Assembly (NCBI RefSeq): GCF_018691265.1
Contig: NW_024881316.1
Coordinates: 25,025,819 to 25,089,818 of the forward strand
Length of the DNA: 64,000 bases
DNA from: Tyto alba
Lineage: Eukaryota > Chordata > Aves > Strigiformes > Tytonidae
Direction of reading: 5' to 3'
The notes under the pieces: model-generated
The model's database searches: none
What the model saw: only the letters and a program-made list of their open reading frames with translations
Told to the model about the DNA's origin: nothing
In this document: positions 11,017-23,559 of the stretch, in pieces
Numbering within the stretch: position 1 is the first letter of the stretch
Layout of the letters: each line of letters starts with the position of its first letter
Made by a program: the position numbers and the translations under genes

Positions 11017-13507
11017 GTCCCTGAGCCCATCATCTTGCTCGGCAAGCCCGGACCGCGTTACTGGTGTTGAAACGGAGCCGCTGGTACGGTAATTCCCGGG
11101 TTTGTCTGTGGGACAGGGCAGATGCCACATTAAACTAGCGCCGTGGGGAAGTGCAGTGCTGCTAAAAGGTGCCTACCCGTTCTAAAATCTAAACAATTAA
11201 CGTGTACAAGCGTTGGGAATTAAGTAGAAGAGGGAGGGCACGCGATAGAAATGTGTCAGTATGTCAGATGCGTATGCAGGGGCTTTCCTAAAAACTTTAT
11301 GACTTCGCTTTTATCTCTTCCATCTCCTGGAAACCCTTAGGCATCAGCAGCATTAGAAGCTGGCAATGCTCGAGGTTATGCAGAGTGTCGTGTTGGGTGA
11401 CATAAGTGTTTTCTCCTTCCCTGCCTGTGCTGGCTGCTTTTCTGCCCTCATCCCCCGCCCCGCCTCCCAGGGACGCTGAGGATCCAACTCCGGAGAGTTT
11501 TCCGGCACTGATCCGCTCTCTGATTCTGCAGACAAAAGGCCAGTTTTGCAGACCCGGGCAGGAATAGTAACACCTTGGCTTGCTCAGCAAGAAGGGCTCC
11601 TGGCAGATGACAAGAGGTGTTTCTCCCTCCGGCAGCTGGCTGTACTGCCTGCTCCGTGTCCCAGCCACGGGTGGACGGCAGTGTCCCGTACGGCTAACCG
11701 CTATTCTCGGCGCTTCGGGGGGATCTCTGGTGCGGTGGGATTCAGGGCGGCGGCGAAAAACGTGAGCAAATCGCTCAGCCGGCTGCTGGCGACGGTGAGG
11801 GGAAACGAGGCAGGGGCACGGCCGCAGTTAGGATGCTTCCGATCAGGAAGTCTCCGAAACCGCTCTGTGTAAATGGAAACGCGCCCCACCACTGAAACCA
11901 GAGGAGAGCAAGCGTGCAGGCGTCTCCGGCGGCACTCCAGAGCCTTGGGCCGGAGCTTTGGGCCAGGTTGCTTCCAGGGCGAGGTTGTCTCTGCAGGAGC
12001 AGCTCTCCCCCAGGACTGGGCAGCGTGGGGCTGCCGTTAGCCATAGGCTTAAACGGCCGCCGGAGGCCCCAGCTGGACGGAGGGTTTTGCAGCTGTGAGG
12101 TTTTTGTAGATGTGGGCTAACAGTGTTGTTGTGTCAGTATTAAGCTTCTAGCGTAGAGGGAGGGGATTTACTTATTTTTAATATGAACTTGTGAATAACG
12201 CTGAGGAGTTCTGCAGTGTAACTGATATTTCACTCTAAGCCCTCCTTGTTCCTTTGGTGCAGTTGCAGCCTGAGGTTTTTCCCTGCTGTTAGGAAACTCC
12301 GTAGCTCGAGATAAATACTGGTGTGTCCTCATGGCTGCTAACAGAAGTTGAAGCTGTGTCAGGGAGAATAAGCCTGTGGCATGCATGCTCTGATGCTGTT
12401 TAGCAATGAAAGCTGGAGTTTCTTATAATATTAGTCTATTTAGAGTGTACTAAACATAATCTGTTTTCAGAGTAGCGAGTAGTCATGTACTCTGCCTGGG
12501 GGGAGCTGTATTTGCACGCGCAGAGTGAGGATTTCCCTTGAAAACTTGTGGTGCCTGGAGATGGCGGGGGCTCAGCTGGGTAGAGATCCCTTTCCAGCTG
12601 TACACGAACTGAGGAGCAGATGAAAGGGACCTCTGCTGAGTTTGCTGAAGTTAAAAGTGGGTTTGTCATCAAAGGTGCTGTTGCCAGCTGACATGGGTCA
12701 AGGACGCTAAAAGAGAGGCCAGGATTTTGTTGGATTTTACTGAATTTCTTCTAAGGTACGCATTACGTACATAATGCATGCTGGAAGCCCTTAGAGACTT
12801 CTTTGTGTTTTTATCCATAAGTAGCTAAGTGACTTTATTGTAAGTGATCTAACTTAAGTCTCCTGTATTTTAGCATTCAAATGCAACCAGAGAGAGCAGC
12901 AGTGAAATTAATGTGCCATGAGGCTTTGTCTTGCAAGCTGGGGAAGAGTCTGGCTGTTGGTCTGTTTGCCTCACTGTGCTTTTTAAAAAGCAATTGCACT
13001 TCATGTGATTTCATATCCTTTACATACCAACAGCTGATCAAATGAACTATCTTTGACTAAAACTGGTGCGTATTTGGTACATAAATATAGCATCATTAAG
13101 GATACTCAGTTCATGTGCTGTCTGACCAGTGTCTGGGTGTACTTATTGCAGTATTTTTACTAAGTTGATCTTGTCTTTACATTTCTCAGCAAGAATTCCT
13201 CTTGTGGCATTCTTTGCCTTTAGTACAGCTAGAGATGATAATAAAATATTTTGAATTCTCTGGTCTAATCTCTTCTTTCCCTGCTGACCTTCATTTTGTG
13301 ATGTTTACAAGAGGAATTAAGTTAGAGAAGATACGATTAACGGAACAAAAAAAAAAAGTAAATTGGAAATAATACCGTAAATCCGTCAGGCCTTTGAGTC
13401 TTAATTGCTTGTTCTTTTGCAACTCTCTAGGAGCAGATTTTGGAAATATGTTTGAAGATTGAGATTTTTGGAACAATGGTGGAACTGACCATATTTTAAC
13501 ATTTCAG

Positions 13508-13597
13508 GCTGACCTGGTGCTCAAGTCTGGCAGCCACAGGTGAAAAGCCCAGCACCGAGAGCCGATCCAGAGCTGCCCCTTGGGGAGCATATTTCTT
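13508..13597 (+). other. Candidate alternative 5' UTR exon (90 nt)
   Basis: Flanked by an acceptor (TTTTAACATTTCAG ending 13507) and a consensus donor (CTT|GTAAGT, GT at 13598-13599). A second possible donor, CAG|GTGAAA, lies inside. It has no ATG, so it could serve as an untranslated cassette. The only evidence is splice-site quality, and such pairs also occur by chance in a 24-kb intron. Confidence 0.2.
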
Positions 13598-15342
13598 GTA
13601 AGTGACATTCAGTTGGTAGTTAGTTAAATCCTCTCAGGTACTGAGCTGACCTCATTCCTTTACCTTCCTCATTTTTTGGGCAGCAAACATTGCAACATCA
13701 AATGCTTCTGGTTTTGCTGAGCCTGGAACAAAAACCACCCATACAGATCAAGGTGGTGGTGCTTGGAAGGTTAAAATGCTCGTCTTCTGCCTGTCTTCTA
13801 GTGGTCTCCCCAGTCCTTGCTCCGCGGTGGGCGAAGTGAGCCTCTCGATTAACACCATCTGCATCCCACCCGAGACAGATCTTTGGGAGAGAGGCGGCAA
13901 TTGCATATGGTCGCATGTTAAAACAGCGTTGTGACTCTGTGTCTTGTCCTCTCTGACCCTCTCGGAGCTAGCCCTAAAAGGGTTCCACCGATGAGCGTTC
14001 ACCCTCGCTCCTGCCTGCTGCTGCCCGATGGGCCGGGCAGGAGCGGTGCGGTGGTGTGGGGCAGCAGTCGGGCGGGAGGGTGGGCTCGGCGGCATTTCGG
14101 GTGTCACCTTGCTGCCAGCCCAGGAGATGGCTCGGACTCTGCTTGCTGCCTGGCCAGGGGTGCCTGCCGCGGCGGCAGGAAGGCAGGGCTCCCATGCCAT
14201 GCACAGAGTCGTCTCCTGGGATGGGTTGTGCCGGGGGGGGGGCTCCTTCGGGCTGGGAAAGCAAATGGGCTTTTGGTGGTGTGGATTTTTTATTCCAGAT
14301 GTTGAGGGTTTGTTCTTCGACTTCTCACAAACAGAGGCAGGGATGCTCGCTCACTGCTGAGGAGCAGAGCGACAAATACTTCTACCTATTATTTCTTGGG
14401 CTTTTTTTCCTCTCACGGGTGTCATGCTGTCTAGAGATGGGTCACAAGCAAACTCTCTGGCCTGTTCAAAGCTACTAAAGCTCCACCTAGATTTGGCAGC
14501 TCTTTGTATAGGTCATGAAAGCATGTAGAGGTGATGGTGCTGTTTGCTATAACCTCCCCTGTGTAATCAAACACTGTACTTATTTTGTGCTCTTAATTTT
14601 AGTTCTCTTTTGTTACCTTCTCTCATTGCTGTGTCTGAAATTAGTTTTATAGGGGTGAGACCTATAAAACTGTTTAAACATAGGAGCGCTTTTAGGGATG
14701 TTGGCCTAAGCTCTTCATGAGAATGCTCTTGTTTTCCTGTTTTTACAGTGTACACAATTATGTTCTTCTAGGATGCAGTATATGCTTTTGAAAGCTGTTT
14801 GACTACCCAGTAGACTTAAGAAATTGATGTTTACTGCATGCCAGTTAGAGCACACTTCCCTGTGTGTATCCAAATGCTTCACAAAGCAGACAATAATCCT
14901 TGTAATCTGTAGCTGTTCTGTCATATTCAATATAGTCACAAATTTGTTTTGTGATTATTAAATGTGTTAAAAATGCAGAAGATTCCTGCAATCCAAACTG
15001 TTTATGCACGCTAGCATCAGAAGCACTTTTTGCCTAGATCGAAGATCACACACGAGAACAAATGGATAATCAGTGAATTACATAGAAGTTAGTCTGTTTA
15101 AAAACTTATTTCCAGTTCAAGTTTCTTTGCTATGGTCTTTTCTAAGGCTGTTTAAATTCGGTATTGCAGCAATACAGTTACGGGAGCATTGCTTCGGCTG
15201 ACATCCCTGGAGTTCCCAAGTGCTGATTGGTAAATGTGGTTTGTACCTGGGTTCCTGAGGGCACTGCAGCCCGTCCCCTGCATCTGACCGAACAGCAGTT
15301 ATTTCTTTGTTTGATAAAGGTATTGCAAACAGTGACCTGGAT

Positions 15343-15345
<3 letters not shown>

Positions 15346-15376
<31 letters not shown>
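15346..15376. repeat. Poly-T tract (31 T)
   Basis: Uninterrupted T run in intron 1. No recognisable retroelement body was seen next to it. Confidence 0.9.
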
Positions 15377-15378
<2 letters not shown>

Positions 15379-16520
15379 TGACAAATGAAGTAAGTGATGC
15401 CTCCAGTGTTACTATGGAGAAAACTCATAGAGTTGCTGTGGACTGTGTACACAGTGGCTCTCCCTAGATCTGTTTAATGAAATGAATCTAAAACTTATTG
15501 CCTTGGTTTCTCTGTTTGTGTTTTGGCATTTAGGACACATTATCTTACAGGGTAAATAAGAGCATAAGAGCAAACTTGTCCAAAGTATGTGGTCAGCAAA
15601 TGCCTTCCTGGTGTGTTTGATGCATAGGAGAATTATTTAATTTCTTCAGTGAAATGGTTGACTCATATGAAACACAAAGCATCAGGCATTTAGAAAGCAC
15701 AATGACAGTCTAATATATTCCCTTACCAGGTATAGAGTTTTTACAGATGCATGCTGCTAAGTGTGTCACTTCTCCAAGAACAAATGAATCATGCTACTTC
15801 TGCTGAACTCAGTGCTGTGAATTAAGAGTTGGTCTCGGCATCCCTTTGCCTCTGGGTATTTTGCATAGCCTTATTAAAGCATTATCAGCTGTAGAGATTA
15901 TGCTTCGTTAACAGTAGCTTTGTTGATGACCAGTGGCATACTGAGCAAGTAGTAATATAAAAATCTTCCATGAACTTGTATTTATGCTAAAGTTGTCTGG
16001 GTTTAATTGACCTCCGTGTCAAAGCTTCATACCAAACATTTGCCTGCCAAGTGAGATGCTTTGGGTGATGACTAAATGCGCTGAGTTGCACTAACATTTA
16101 TAGGAGACAAAACTTGCTTGTGTAAAGCTACAACAAACATGGAATAAACCTTTTTTTCCCCTGCATTTTCAAATTCTGCCCTGCTCTTTGATCCCTACGT
16201 AACCCTATCCTTTGAGACACTGGGTCAGTGATTTGAAGAAAGTGACTATTCCTCTTCTGTTATTGCTTGGAAACGCTCCTCTCCCTCCTGCTCGTGACCC
16301 TGAGAAAACTGTTTCTCTTCTTGTTGGCTCTTTGCTGTGACTGGAGGGTGATTGCGTTCTCCCAGTGCACAAGTTCAGGCTCTCTGCTCTAAAACAAAGG
16401 GCATAGACTTGACTTCAAATAGCACTCCAGCTTTTAAGGCATATGTGTGCTGGTGGATGTTTCTGTTGGTGTCAGGGTTCTTAAGGATGTTGCCAGTGTT
16501 AGGTAAAAACTAACAGGTAG

Positions 16521-17347
16521 TAAGTTGCGGAATAATGTGGTTTAGTTTATGAAACAAAATATACCTCTTGATATTGTAAGGAACTGAAGGAATTAGTGCC
16601 TCAAACGTTTATCGACACAGAAAACTTTGACAAGCTGTGGCTTTTGTGATTAGTCTAAGGAACGCCACCCAAGGAAGTGTGGAGTGTATTGAAGGATGCA
16701 CATCCCCACTCCCTTGCAGTTGTATTGCCAAACTCCTTAGATAAGCCTCAAAGGAGGGAAATGTGGACTGAGTGAAACCATGTGTTTGGGTTAAAGGACT
16801 GATAAGAGAGATAAATAACCGGCACTAGACTGACTTAAGCAAAAACTAAGGAAAAAGTAAAGGGGAGGGGGGGCGAGCATGACCACCGACTTGATTTACA
16901 AGGGAATTGGTGCACCCCATACTTCCTCAGTGCATATGCAGAACCAATGCTCCACCCTTTCCTTGTCACTCATGGAAATGAGTTTGTGGAATACCTGCCT
17001 CTCTCTGTCTACTATGCTAATCAGCTGATAAGGGCGAACTTAAAAGGCGACAGAAAACTTTGTGTGTACCCACCATCCAAGATTTCCAGACCTGAGACAA
17101 CACTGGAACGAGGGGTGGTGACTGGACTCTTCCCCTTTCCTTTCCTTTTCTTTTCTTTCCTTTCCTTTCTTTCTTATAGATCTATCAATAAGAGACCTCA
17201 TTGCTTACTAGCCTTCTCCAAATTTAAGTTGTTTCTACCGCAAGTAAGACATTTTAACTGGTTGTTTGGTGGTGTTTCACCTTAATTTAAACCGAGGGGA
17301 TCACAAAACCTTTACAACTCCCTGAGCTCCCAGTCCAGGTCGCAACA
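16521..17347 (+). mobile_element. Probable endogenous retroviral LTR, plus strand
   Basis: A block of about 830 bp with near-inverted ends: GTTGCGG close to the start (16524-16530) and CGCAACA at the end (17341-17347). A late polyadenylation-like AATAAG and U5-like sequence precede the 3' end. Flanking GGTAG (16516-16520) and GGTAT (17348-17352) are a possible 5-bp duplication with one mismatch. It holds a 49-base pyrimidine tract (17127-17175). The class is uncertain and resemblance is to ERV1-type bird LTRs. The exact 5' edge is not certain. Confidence 0.5.
17127..17175. repeat. C/T-only pyrimidine tract
   Basis: 49 bases of only C and T, mostly TTTCC and TTTTC units, inside the probable LTR. 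Confidence 0.85.
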
Positions 17348-17441
17348 GGTATGGTATGGGTTTAGGCCATATGTTTAGCTAATTAATTCATAAGTATGCA
17401 AGTTTGCATTGGTGCCTGGTTGGCTTTTTATTGGCTTTTTT

Positions 17442-17462
17442 TGTTGTTGTTGTTGTTGTTTT
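17442..17462. repeat. (GTT)n microsatellite
   Basis: Seven tandem TGT/GTT units in intron 1. Confidence 0.85.
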
Positions 17463-20439
17463 GGTTTTGTTTTTTTCCCCCCTCCCTTTACTTTATGCTG
17501 TTACAAACTTGCTGGGAAGCATTTTGGATTAGGGCAGTGTTTCTGCTGTGCCCTTGTTGACTAAGGAGCCCCTAGCAAGTGCTTGTTATGGGAAAAAATC
17601 TACTTACCTTATATGTTATATGGTTGCGGGTTTGGAGCAGGCCATAGCTTGGTGGAGGAGCTCCTCTGCATTTGCTGAGTTAAAACCATGGCATCCATAT
17701 TCTGACAGAGGTATTGAAGATCAAATCAGGTACTGAAGCTCTTAGAAATGAGCAAAAGAAATCTACTTGTACATTTGCCACTACTTTATCAAATGTCAGC
17801 ATAGGGGTCTGGACATAGGAGTCTAGTTCTTGAGCTTGTTCTGTTAACCTTTTCCTGAAGGATTATCTCCTGCTCTTGGGTGGCTTTTAAAAATGCTGAT
17901 GTTTTGAATCATCATTTTGAGAGTTATCTCCTAGCCAAACAGTAGGGAGAACCTTTGACTTAAGTAACAATAATTAAACCTTTAACTGGTAAGGAGGATG
18001 AGATTCTCCAATGTTTAACATGGCCCTGCCCTTTAGAAAAAGAAACTCGAGAAACCTTTTTACATGCTAAAGTTCAAATAGCATGCTAGTTTGGGTGCAT
18101 GGCATGTATGCTTACCAAAAAGCATCTACGTGTTCAGTTCATTCACGTGGATGCTTGCATGCTTTTGAGCAAGACTTCACATGGTAACTGTGGACAATGA
18201 TGATAGAGACACAGGAATCTGGATTTGCTTTTGAAGGACATTGATAGTTGTGCTTGCATTTTTACATATGTGCTTATGTGGGTTGCAGGGTAGCAGATGC
18301 TTAGGGTGTAAGTCTGGTCTTGGTTTGGAGGTTCATTTTTCTTTTGCAGTACTGGCATGGAGAGGTTGCTCTTATCTGATCCCAGACCCTGCAAACTGAG
18401 GCAAGCTCTCAGCTGTTTGTCCTAAATTAGGGTCATGCATTTATGCCTTGCGTCGTATATTTATCCCTCGGTTCACTCCTACACAGTGGCCTTTTGGTGT
18501 GGTGTTAAACTTTACATTAGCCTTGTGAGCTTGACTTAGTGCATGCATGAGGACCTCATTAATGGGGAAAATACCTGCACTTGTAACGCCGCCCAGAATT
18601 TTCCTTTTCATTAACATATGTGATACAGTGACAGAAAATAAGCTACTAGTCCAGCAGGCCTGCTTACTTACAGATTTTTATCTGCCTCCTTAACAGACCT
18701 AAGCAGAAAAGCCTCTTGCGAAAGATCTGAGCAAGTTTTTTTTTTAATATTTTATTCAGTTCTGACTTGCGTGCCACCCAGAAGGTGCAGCTTACACCAT
18801 GGTTGCCTCTGCAGCCTCTAGTTTGCTTTGGCTACAGCAGAAGTGACTGGGTTTGCCCGGCCCCAGCTGCTGGACTCCGACTGTGGGCTTGGAAATTTTG
18901 GGTGGTTGTCCCCATCACCTTCTGCAAGAAGTTAAAACGCAGTGTAAGGGCTAGGAGAAAACACAAGTGAGGGAACACCAGCAATATATGGGGTGGCAGA
19001 CCCATTATATAGAAACGGAGAGAGGTGGCACTAAGCCAGTCAGTAAGGAGTACTGCATTTGGCAAACCTTTTTTGTTCAGTTAAAAATTAGGAGAAAAAA
19101 ATAATAGTAACACAGGTAGTCACAGAAAGGCCACTGTGTTTCGGTATAGATCATTGCCCTGCTGATGCGTGAGCTGCTGCCGCCTCTACTTGCTTATAGG
19201 TAAAAATTCTGCATGGGTGCAAGCCATTTTTAGAGCCAGTGATGGTGTCAGACTACTTGTCACGAGAGCTTAAATGGTTGCAGCTCTGTCCTCAGGTTTT
19301 ACAGCCTTCATCAGGTTCCCAAGTAATTCTTCAGAGGCATACTTGGTCCTCCACTTTTATTTGACAGGTTCCCGGAACCTCTAACTTCCCTGCCCTTTCT
19401 TTGCCCTTTCAAAACCATTGTCATCTCCCTTTGAAGCAAGCAAAAGCACACTATGAGTCTGGCTGTGCCTTGCAGAACAAAAATAACATCCTTTGGTACT
19501 TCTTTATATTGATTTCTTGTTCTATCACCACTGCTAAGTGGTTGTATTAAGGTACAGGAAGGGACCGCTAATGTCATTTTCAAAGGTTTTCCTCTCATTT
19601 TTTGAAATTCATCTAATTGACTTGCTCCTTCTAAATTCAGTGCAGGGCTTGTTTAGATAAGATATCTAAACTCTAGTTGAGCAATTGCAGAGCTATCATG
19701 AATTTCCAGTTGTTCAAACCTAGTACTTCTTGGTTTCTCCAAACACGTCAGGCTCAAATGATGTACTGGCATGGATATCAGTTGCATATAGCACAGTTCA
19801 GTTTTCTAAGCGTTTATGGGGATTGATTTTGTGTCTTAAAATATACATTTAGGAAGCTCTTAAAACGCAGATCTGAGTTCTGAAGGATGCACTTGGTGAG
19901 AACAGGGGGATGTCACCAGGTTTTAACCAACGCTTACAGTGTATGAAAAATGATGGTCTCAGAGTTGAGTGCTTTACATCCTTTAGTGCTGTGTTGCCTC
20001 CAAAGGAGAGATGTATGGCCTTGGGAGGAGGTGACCATCTTTGAACCTACAGTGACAAGGATTGTAAGTGAATGCCAACTGCATGTGTGAAGGAGGTTAG
20101 GAGTGACGTTAAGGGGGTTTCCACCCATCTTCCTGCCTCGTTTTTTCTTGCTGCTTTTTTTCTCAGCTTCTTTTCTCACTTTCATATTTCTCTCTGTATC
20201 TATGTTTTAGGCTTAGCCTTTTAAAAGCTTATTCAGCCAATGCCCTGGGAGGTTATTTTTCAGAACAGAGGAGCAGGGCTGGAGTTTGGGCTGAGCTGAT
20301 GAAGGAGCCCTGACCAGCCATCAGCAGCTCTGATACATCCCTCCTTACAGCAGCATCGCTCTGCCTAGAACCCTACAAACTCTCACCTAAGCTTTCAGTC
20401 ATAATGTAAGAGCAGAATATTAACCAAATCTGGTGATTC

Positions 20440-20462
20440 TTTTTTTTTTTTTTTTTTTTTTT
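20440..20462. repeat. Poly-T tract (23 T)
   Basis: T run followed by CTCCCCCTTCC, an intronic pyrimidine-rich stretch. Confidence 0.9.
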
Positions 20463-22075
20463 CTCCCCCTTCCTCTCTTCCTCCACCACATACCAGATCC
20501 TGCATGAGGCCATGAACTCAAGCATTTAGGTTTCCTGGTCCAGAATAGCAGGTCTATTTAAATGAAGAGTCCCTTCGCTGGTGTTTATTTTAGAGATGAT
20601 ACATCTGTGTGGAGGGCTTGTATTCCAGGGAGAGAAAAACATTGTAGAAAATAGCCTTCAACCACTGGAATTGTCTTTTGATATTTGCAAAATTGGTTCG
20701 TGAAAGAGGTTTTTGCACAAAAGTATGTTTTGCTTTTAGCATGCAGTAAAAATAGAGCCATGGTGGTGGCAAGATTCCAGAGCAGGAAACTTTGAGAGCT
20801 GCCAACATGAATAAGCAATTTAGTTGCCTGAAGCATCATTCTATATCCTTCACAGTCTGTATGAAATATACATGAAATAAGTGCACTCAGAATATAAAGG
20901 TTTGGGTTTACCTGCTGAGCAACTTTAATATATTGCCATCCATATAATAGATATGCACAGAATTATACTATAGAGGTTAAAGAGCTTGTCTTTTGCCCAG
21001 AGTTTCAGGAGTTGCTTTACAAGTCTGACTGATGAAATGCAACATAATTCTTTTGTATCTGTCACTCCTGGCAAAATATGAGCTCTTATAAAATACACTG
21101 TAAGTTAAGTGTCAACTTTGCTGCAAGCAGCATAGTAAAGGAGAGTTTTATTTTCCATAATTATCTAGCAATGTGTTTCTCTCATATAATGAATTTAATT
21201 ATAAGCTTTGGGCTTCAAGTAAAAAATGTTTAATATTATCATAAAATCAAACTTCCCATTGAAATCTAGTCTTAGGCTACTGCACTCAAGGTGTGTCTCA
21301 AATCACTAGTAAGGTTGTTGATTGTTGTTTCTTAGAGTATAATATGCTTCAAGGCTGAGAATGAAGGGGGATGTTTCCCACCTGACTTTAGGGTCCTCAG
21401 CTGCAGGCTGACCAGTGTATAGTAAGAGTTTTTGGTCATAGTCACCATCTATTAGCTTTTGATTTCAATCTTTTTCTATGTATTTCTTTTCATTAGCTCT
21501 GTTTCTACTGGAATACTTTTGCTGTGTTTAGACTGAATAAAACATTCAAGTTGCCTTTTTTGGGAAGAAATCTGTCATTGGTCTCCATCTGTTGGGCCTC
21601 TTGATGGTTAACGTTCTCCCCCTTCCCTGTGCTTCCTGCCTTCTCACATCTGACCTGCCTTGAGACCATCCTTAATCCTGTAGTTTTAAAGACAGAAACA
21701 TAGTAACGCATCTTAAAATCTGTCGTCTTTGCATTCTGAACATGTCAGGGTTGTTTATTTGTTGTTGTTGCTTGCTTTTTACAGTGCAGTAATTGGTGGG
21801 TCCATTCTGTAATGTTTACATTTAAGAAATCTCTGGAAGTTAGTTCTGCATGACATTAACATAGCCTGTATGACCTTTTGTTTCACATTTTCTTTTTTCT
21901 GCAATTCTTGTACTTTTCACTAAAACCATTCCTGTATGTAAAATGTTGTGTGTGCAATGCATTTTATTTGGGCCTTCTTAATAGCATTTTAGAATTCTGC
22001 TTTAAAAATTCCACATCTTTCTGTCTGTCCGTTTTATTTACCTTTCTTTTTGCTACAGTCTTGGTTTCTTGCCAG

Positions 22076-22109
22076 GCGCAATCCGATGGATTTGCTCAGC
22101 TCCAGTCAG
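22076..22109 (+). other. Candidate 34-nt cassette exon with upstream ORF
   Basis: The acceptor is a long pyrimidine-rich stretch ending TTCTTGCCAG at 22075. The donor, CAG|GTAAGA (GT at 22110-22111), is near perfect. The exon contains ATG at 22086. Its frame runs eight codons (MDLLSSSQ) to the last base of the exon and would meet TAG, the first three bases of ELOVL5 exon 2 (34610-34612). Inclusion would thus create a complete upstream ORF before the main start. There is no expression evidence. Confidence 0.3.
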
Positions 22110-22489
22110 GTAAGACCTTTTTGTCACCCACATGCCTGCCTCATGCTGATGCTTCTGCTGCAGTTAATCAGGTGCTGGGATGGACACAGCTGAAAGCTCA
22201 TCTTCTTGCTTGGTTGGTTTTGGGGGGCTATCTCAGTTTTTCCCTGCACCTAGGCGGGGTGGAAGGTTGGGAAGGAATTGAAAGCACCCCTTGCTGCAGC
22301 GTAAAATCTGTTCCTGGTTGCTCCTTGTCACTCCACATGTCCTGAGTATGGTTTTATATCCATGGACCCTGCTGAATGGAGAAGTTGGAGCAAGAATTAG
22401 GTGATCTGATTGCTGTCAGCCTGAGGGTTACTGGTGGGCATGAGCCAGAACCATAACAGATTTGAGCAGGAAATATGCCTGTATGGAAG

Positions 22490-23559
22490 TGTCCTGGGTT
22501 GAGTGAGTGGTGGAGTTTTTTGGTGGCAGGGGAGGGGGCTATCGGGGCGGCCCCCTGTGAGAAGCTTCTCGAAGCTCCCCCAGCTCCAAGTCAGCTCCAC
22601 TTCTGTTTGGAAAATTGAGCCCATCAGCTGCGCCTCTGCGATAACGTATTTAAGAAGGGACGTGGTGACGGGCAGGGGGACTGGTGAGGAGGAGTTGCTG
22701 CAGCTGCATGAACACCAAGGTCAGTGGAGGAACGGAGGAAGAAAGGAGGGGGGAGGTGTGCCGGAGCAGAGACCCCCCTGTATCCTGTGGTGAGACGGCA
22801 GGGCGGCCCCCCCTGCCACCCATGAAGATCTACAGTGGAGCAGACATTGATTTATGGCCTGTGGCTTCTGCTTGCCTGATCAAGGTTCTGTGCCTGAAGA
22901 AGGCCGGGGTCTCATGGGAAAAGGTAGCCCCACTGCTGTAATTCAGCGCTGGGAGGATTGCAGCATGCGGGGGAGTCCCACGCCGGAGCAGCTCGGGAAG
23001 GGCTGCAGCCGTGGGAGGGAATCCAGTCGGAGAAAGTTAGTGACCCATGACGGAGCAGTGTGGGGAACGCTGCGGCCCATGGGAGGAACTCATGTCGGAG
23101 AAAGTTTGTGGAGGACTGTCTCCTGTGAGAGGGGGACCACGATGGAACAGGGGGGAACAAGTTTCGGACACTCCCCTCACCAAAGATGAAGGAAGTGGCA
23201 GCGCTGACTTCACCCCCCATTCCCTGCCCCTGCGCCACTGGGGGAGGAGGTAGAGATATCGGGAGCAGAGCTGAGACCGGGAAGAAGGGAGGGGTGGGGG
23301 GAGGTGTTCCCAAGATGTGGCAATGCTTCTCACTGTCCTACTCTGTTATGTGTTGTTAGTGTCTGTAATAAATGTATGTTCTTTTTTTCTTCCTCTAACG
23401 AGTCTGCCTTTTGCTCGTGATCATAAAGGGGAATTTTTCCCCATCCCAGTCCTATCTCGAACCCCAAGCCTGGCTCTCTGTCCCTTCTCATTGCCGGAGG
23501 GGAAGGGAGAGAGAGCTGCTGCATTGTGGTTGGCTGCCAACCAGGCCTAAACCACAACA
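22490..23559 (+). mobile_element. Solo LTR, ERVL-like, plus strand, with 5-bp TSD
   Basis: A complete LTR of 1070 bp beginning TGTCCTGG and ending CCACAACA. It is bounded by perfect 5-bp target duplications GGAAG (22485-22489 and 23560-23564), the size typical of ERVL. Visible parts are a TATA-like TATTTAAG (22647-22654), a splice-donor-like CACCAAG|GTCAGT (GT at 22720-22721), degenerate internal repeats (22970-23160) and a polyadenylation signal AATAAA (23367-23372). No internal proviral sequence remains. It lies in sense orientation in ELOVL5 intron 1. Confidence 0.9.
22960..23160. repeat. Degenerate tandem repeats inside the LTR
   Basis: Imperfect units of about 65-75 bp contain GGAGCAG, CTGC-GCCCATGGGAGG and GTCGGAGAAAGTT. 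The last motif recurs at about 23025 and 23094. Such internal minisatellites are usual in this LTR group, and a shorter version is seen in the copy at 55460-56211. Confidence 0.6.

Larger units (their letters stand above)
9880..11110. promoter_or_regulatory. ELOVL5: CpG island of ELOVL5
   Basis: A block of about 1.2 kb with very high GC content and dense CpG, sharply set off from AT-rich flanks. It contains the core promoter sites, the first exon with its splice donor, and several homopolymer and purine/pyrimidine tracts. Long open frames on both strands arise because stop codons are rare in GC-rich DNA. Housekeeping-type vertebrate promoters commonly sit in such islands. Confidence 0.9.

Noticed and set aside
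10093..11070. Long open frames on both strands (299 and 257 codons) in the CpG island
   Set aside because: They translate to low-complexity Gly/Arg/Pro/Glu runs from homopolymer and GAG tracts. GC-rich DNA lacks stops by chance, and they overlap on opposite strands.
15346..15376. Poly-T runs as possible SINE or processed-pseudogene tails
   Set aside because: No SINE body, tRNA-derived head or cDNA-like sequence was recognised beside this or the other T/A runs.
22503..23333. Several frames of 70-130 codons on both strands
   Set aside because: They fall within the solo LTR and its GC-rich internal repeats, and no viral protein domain is seen.
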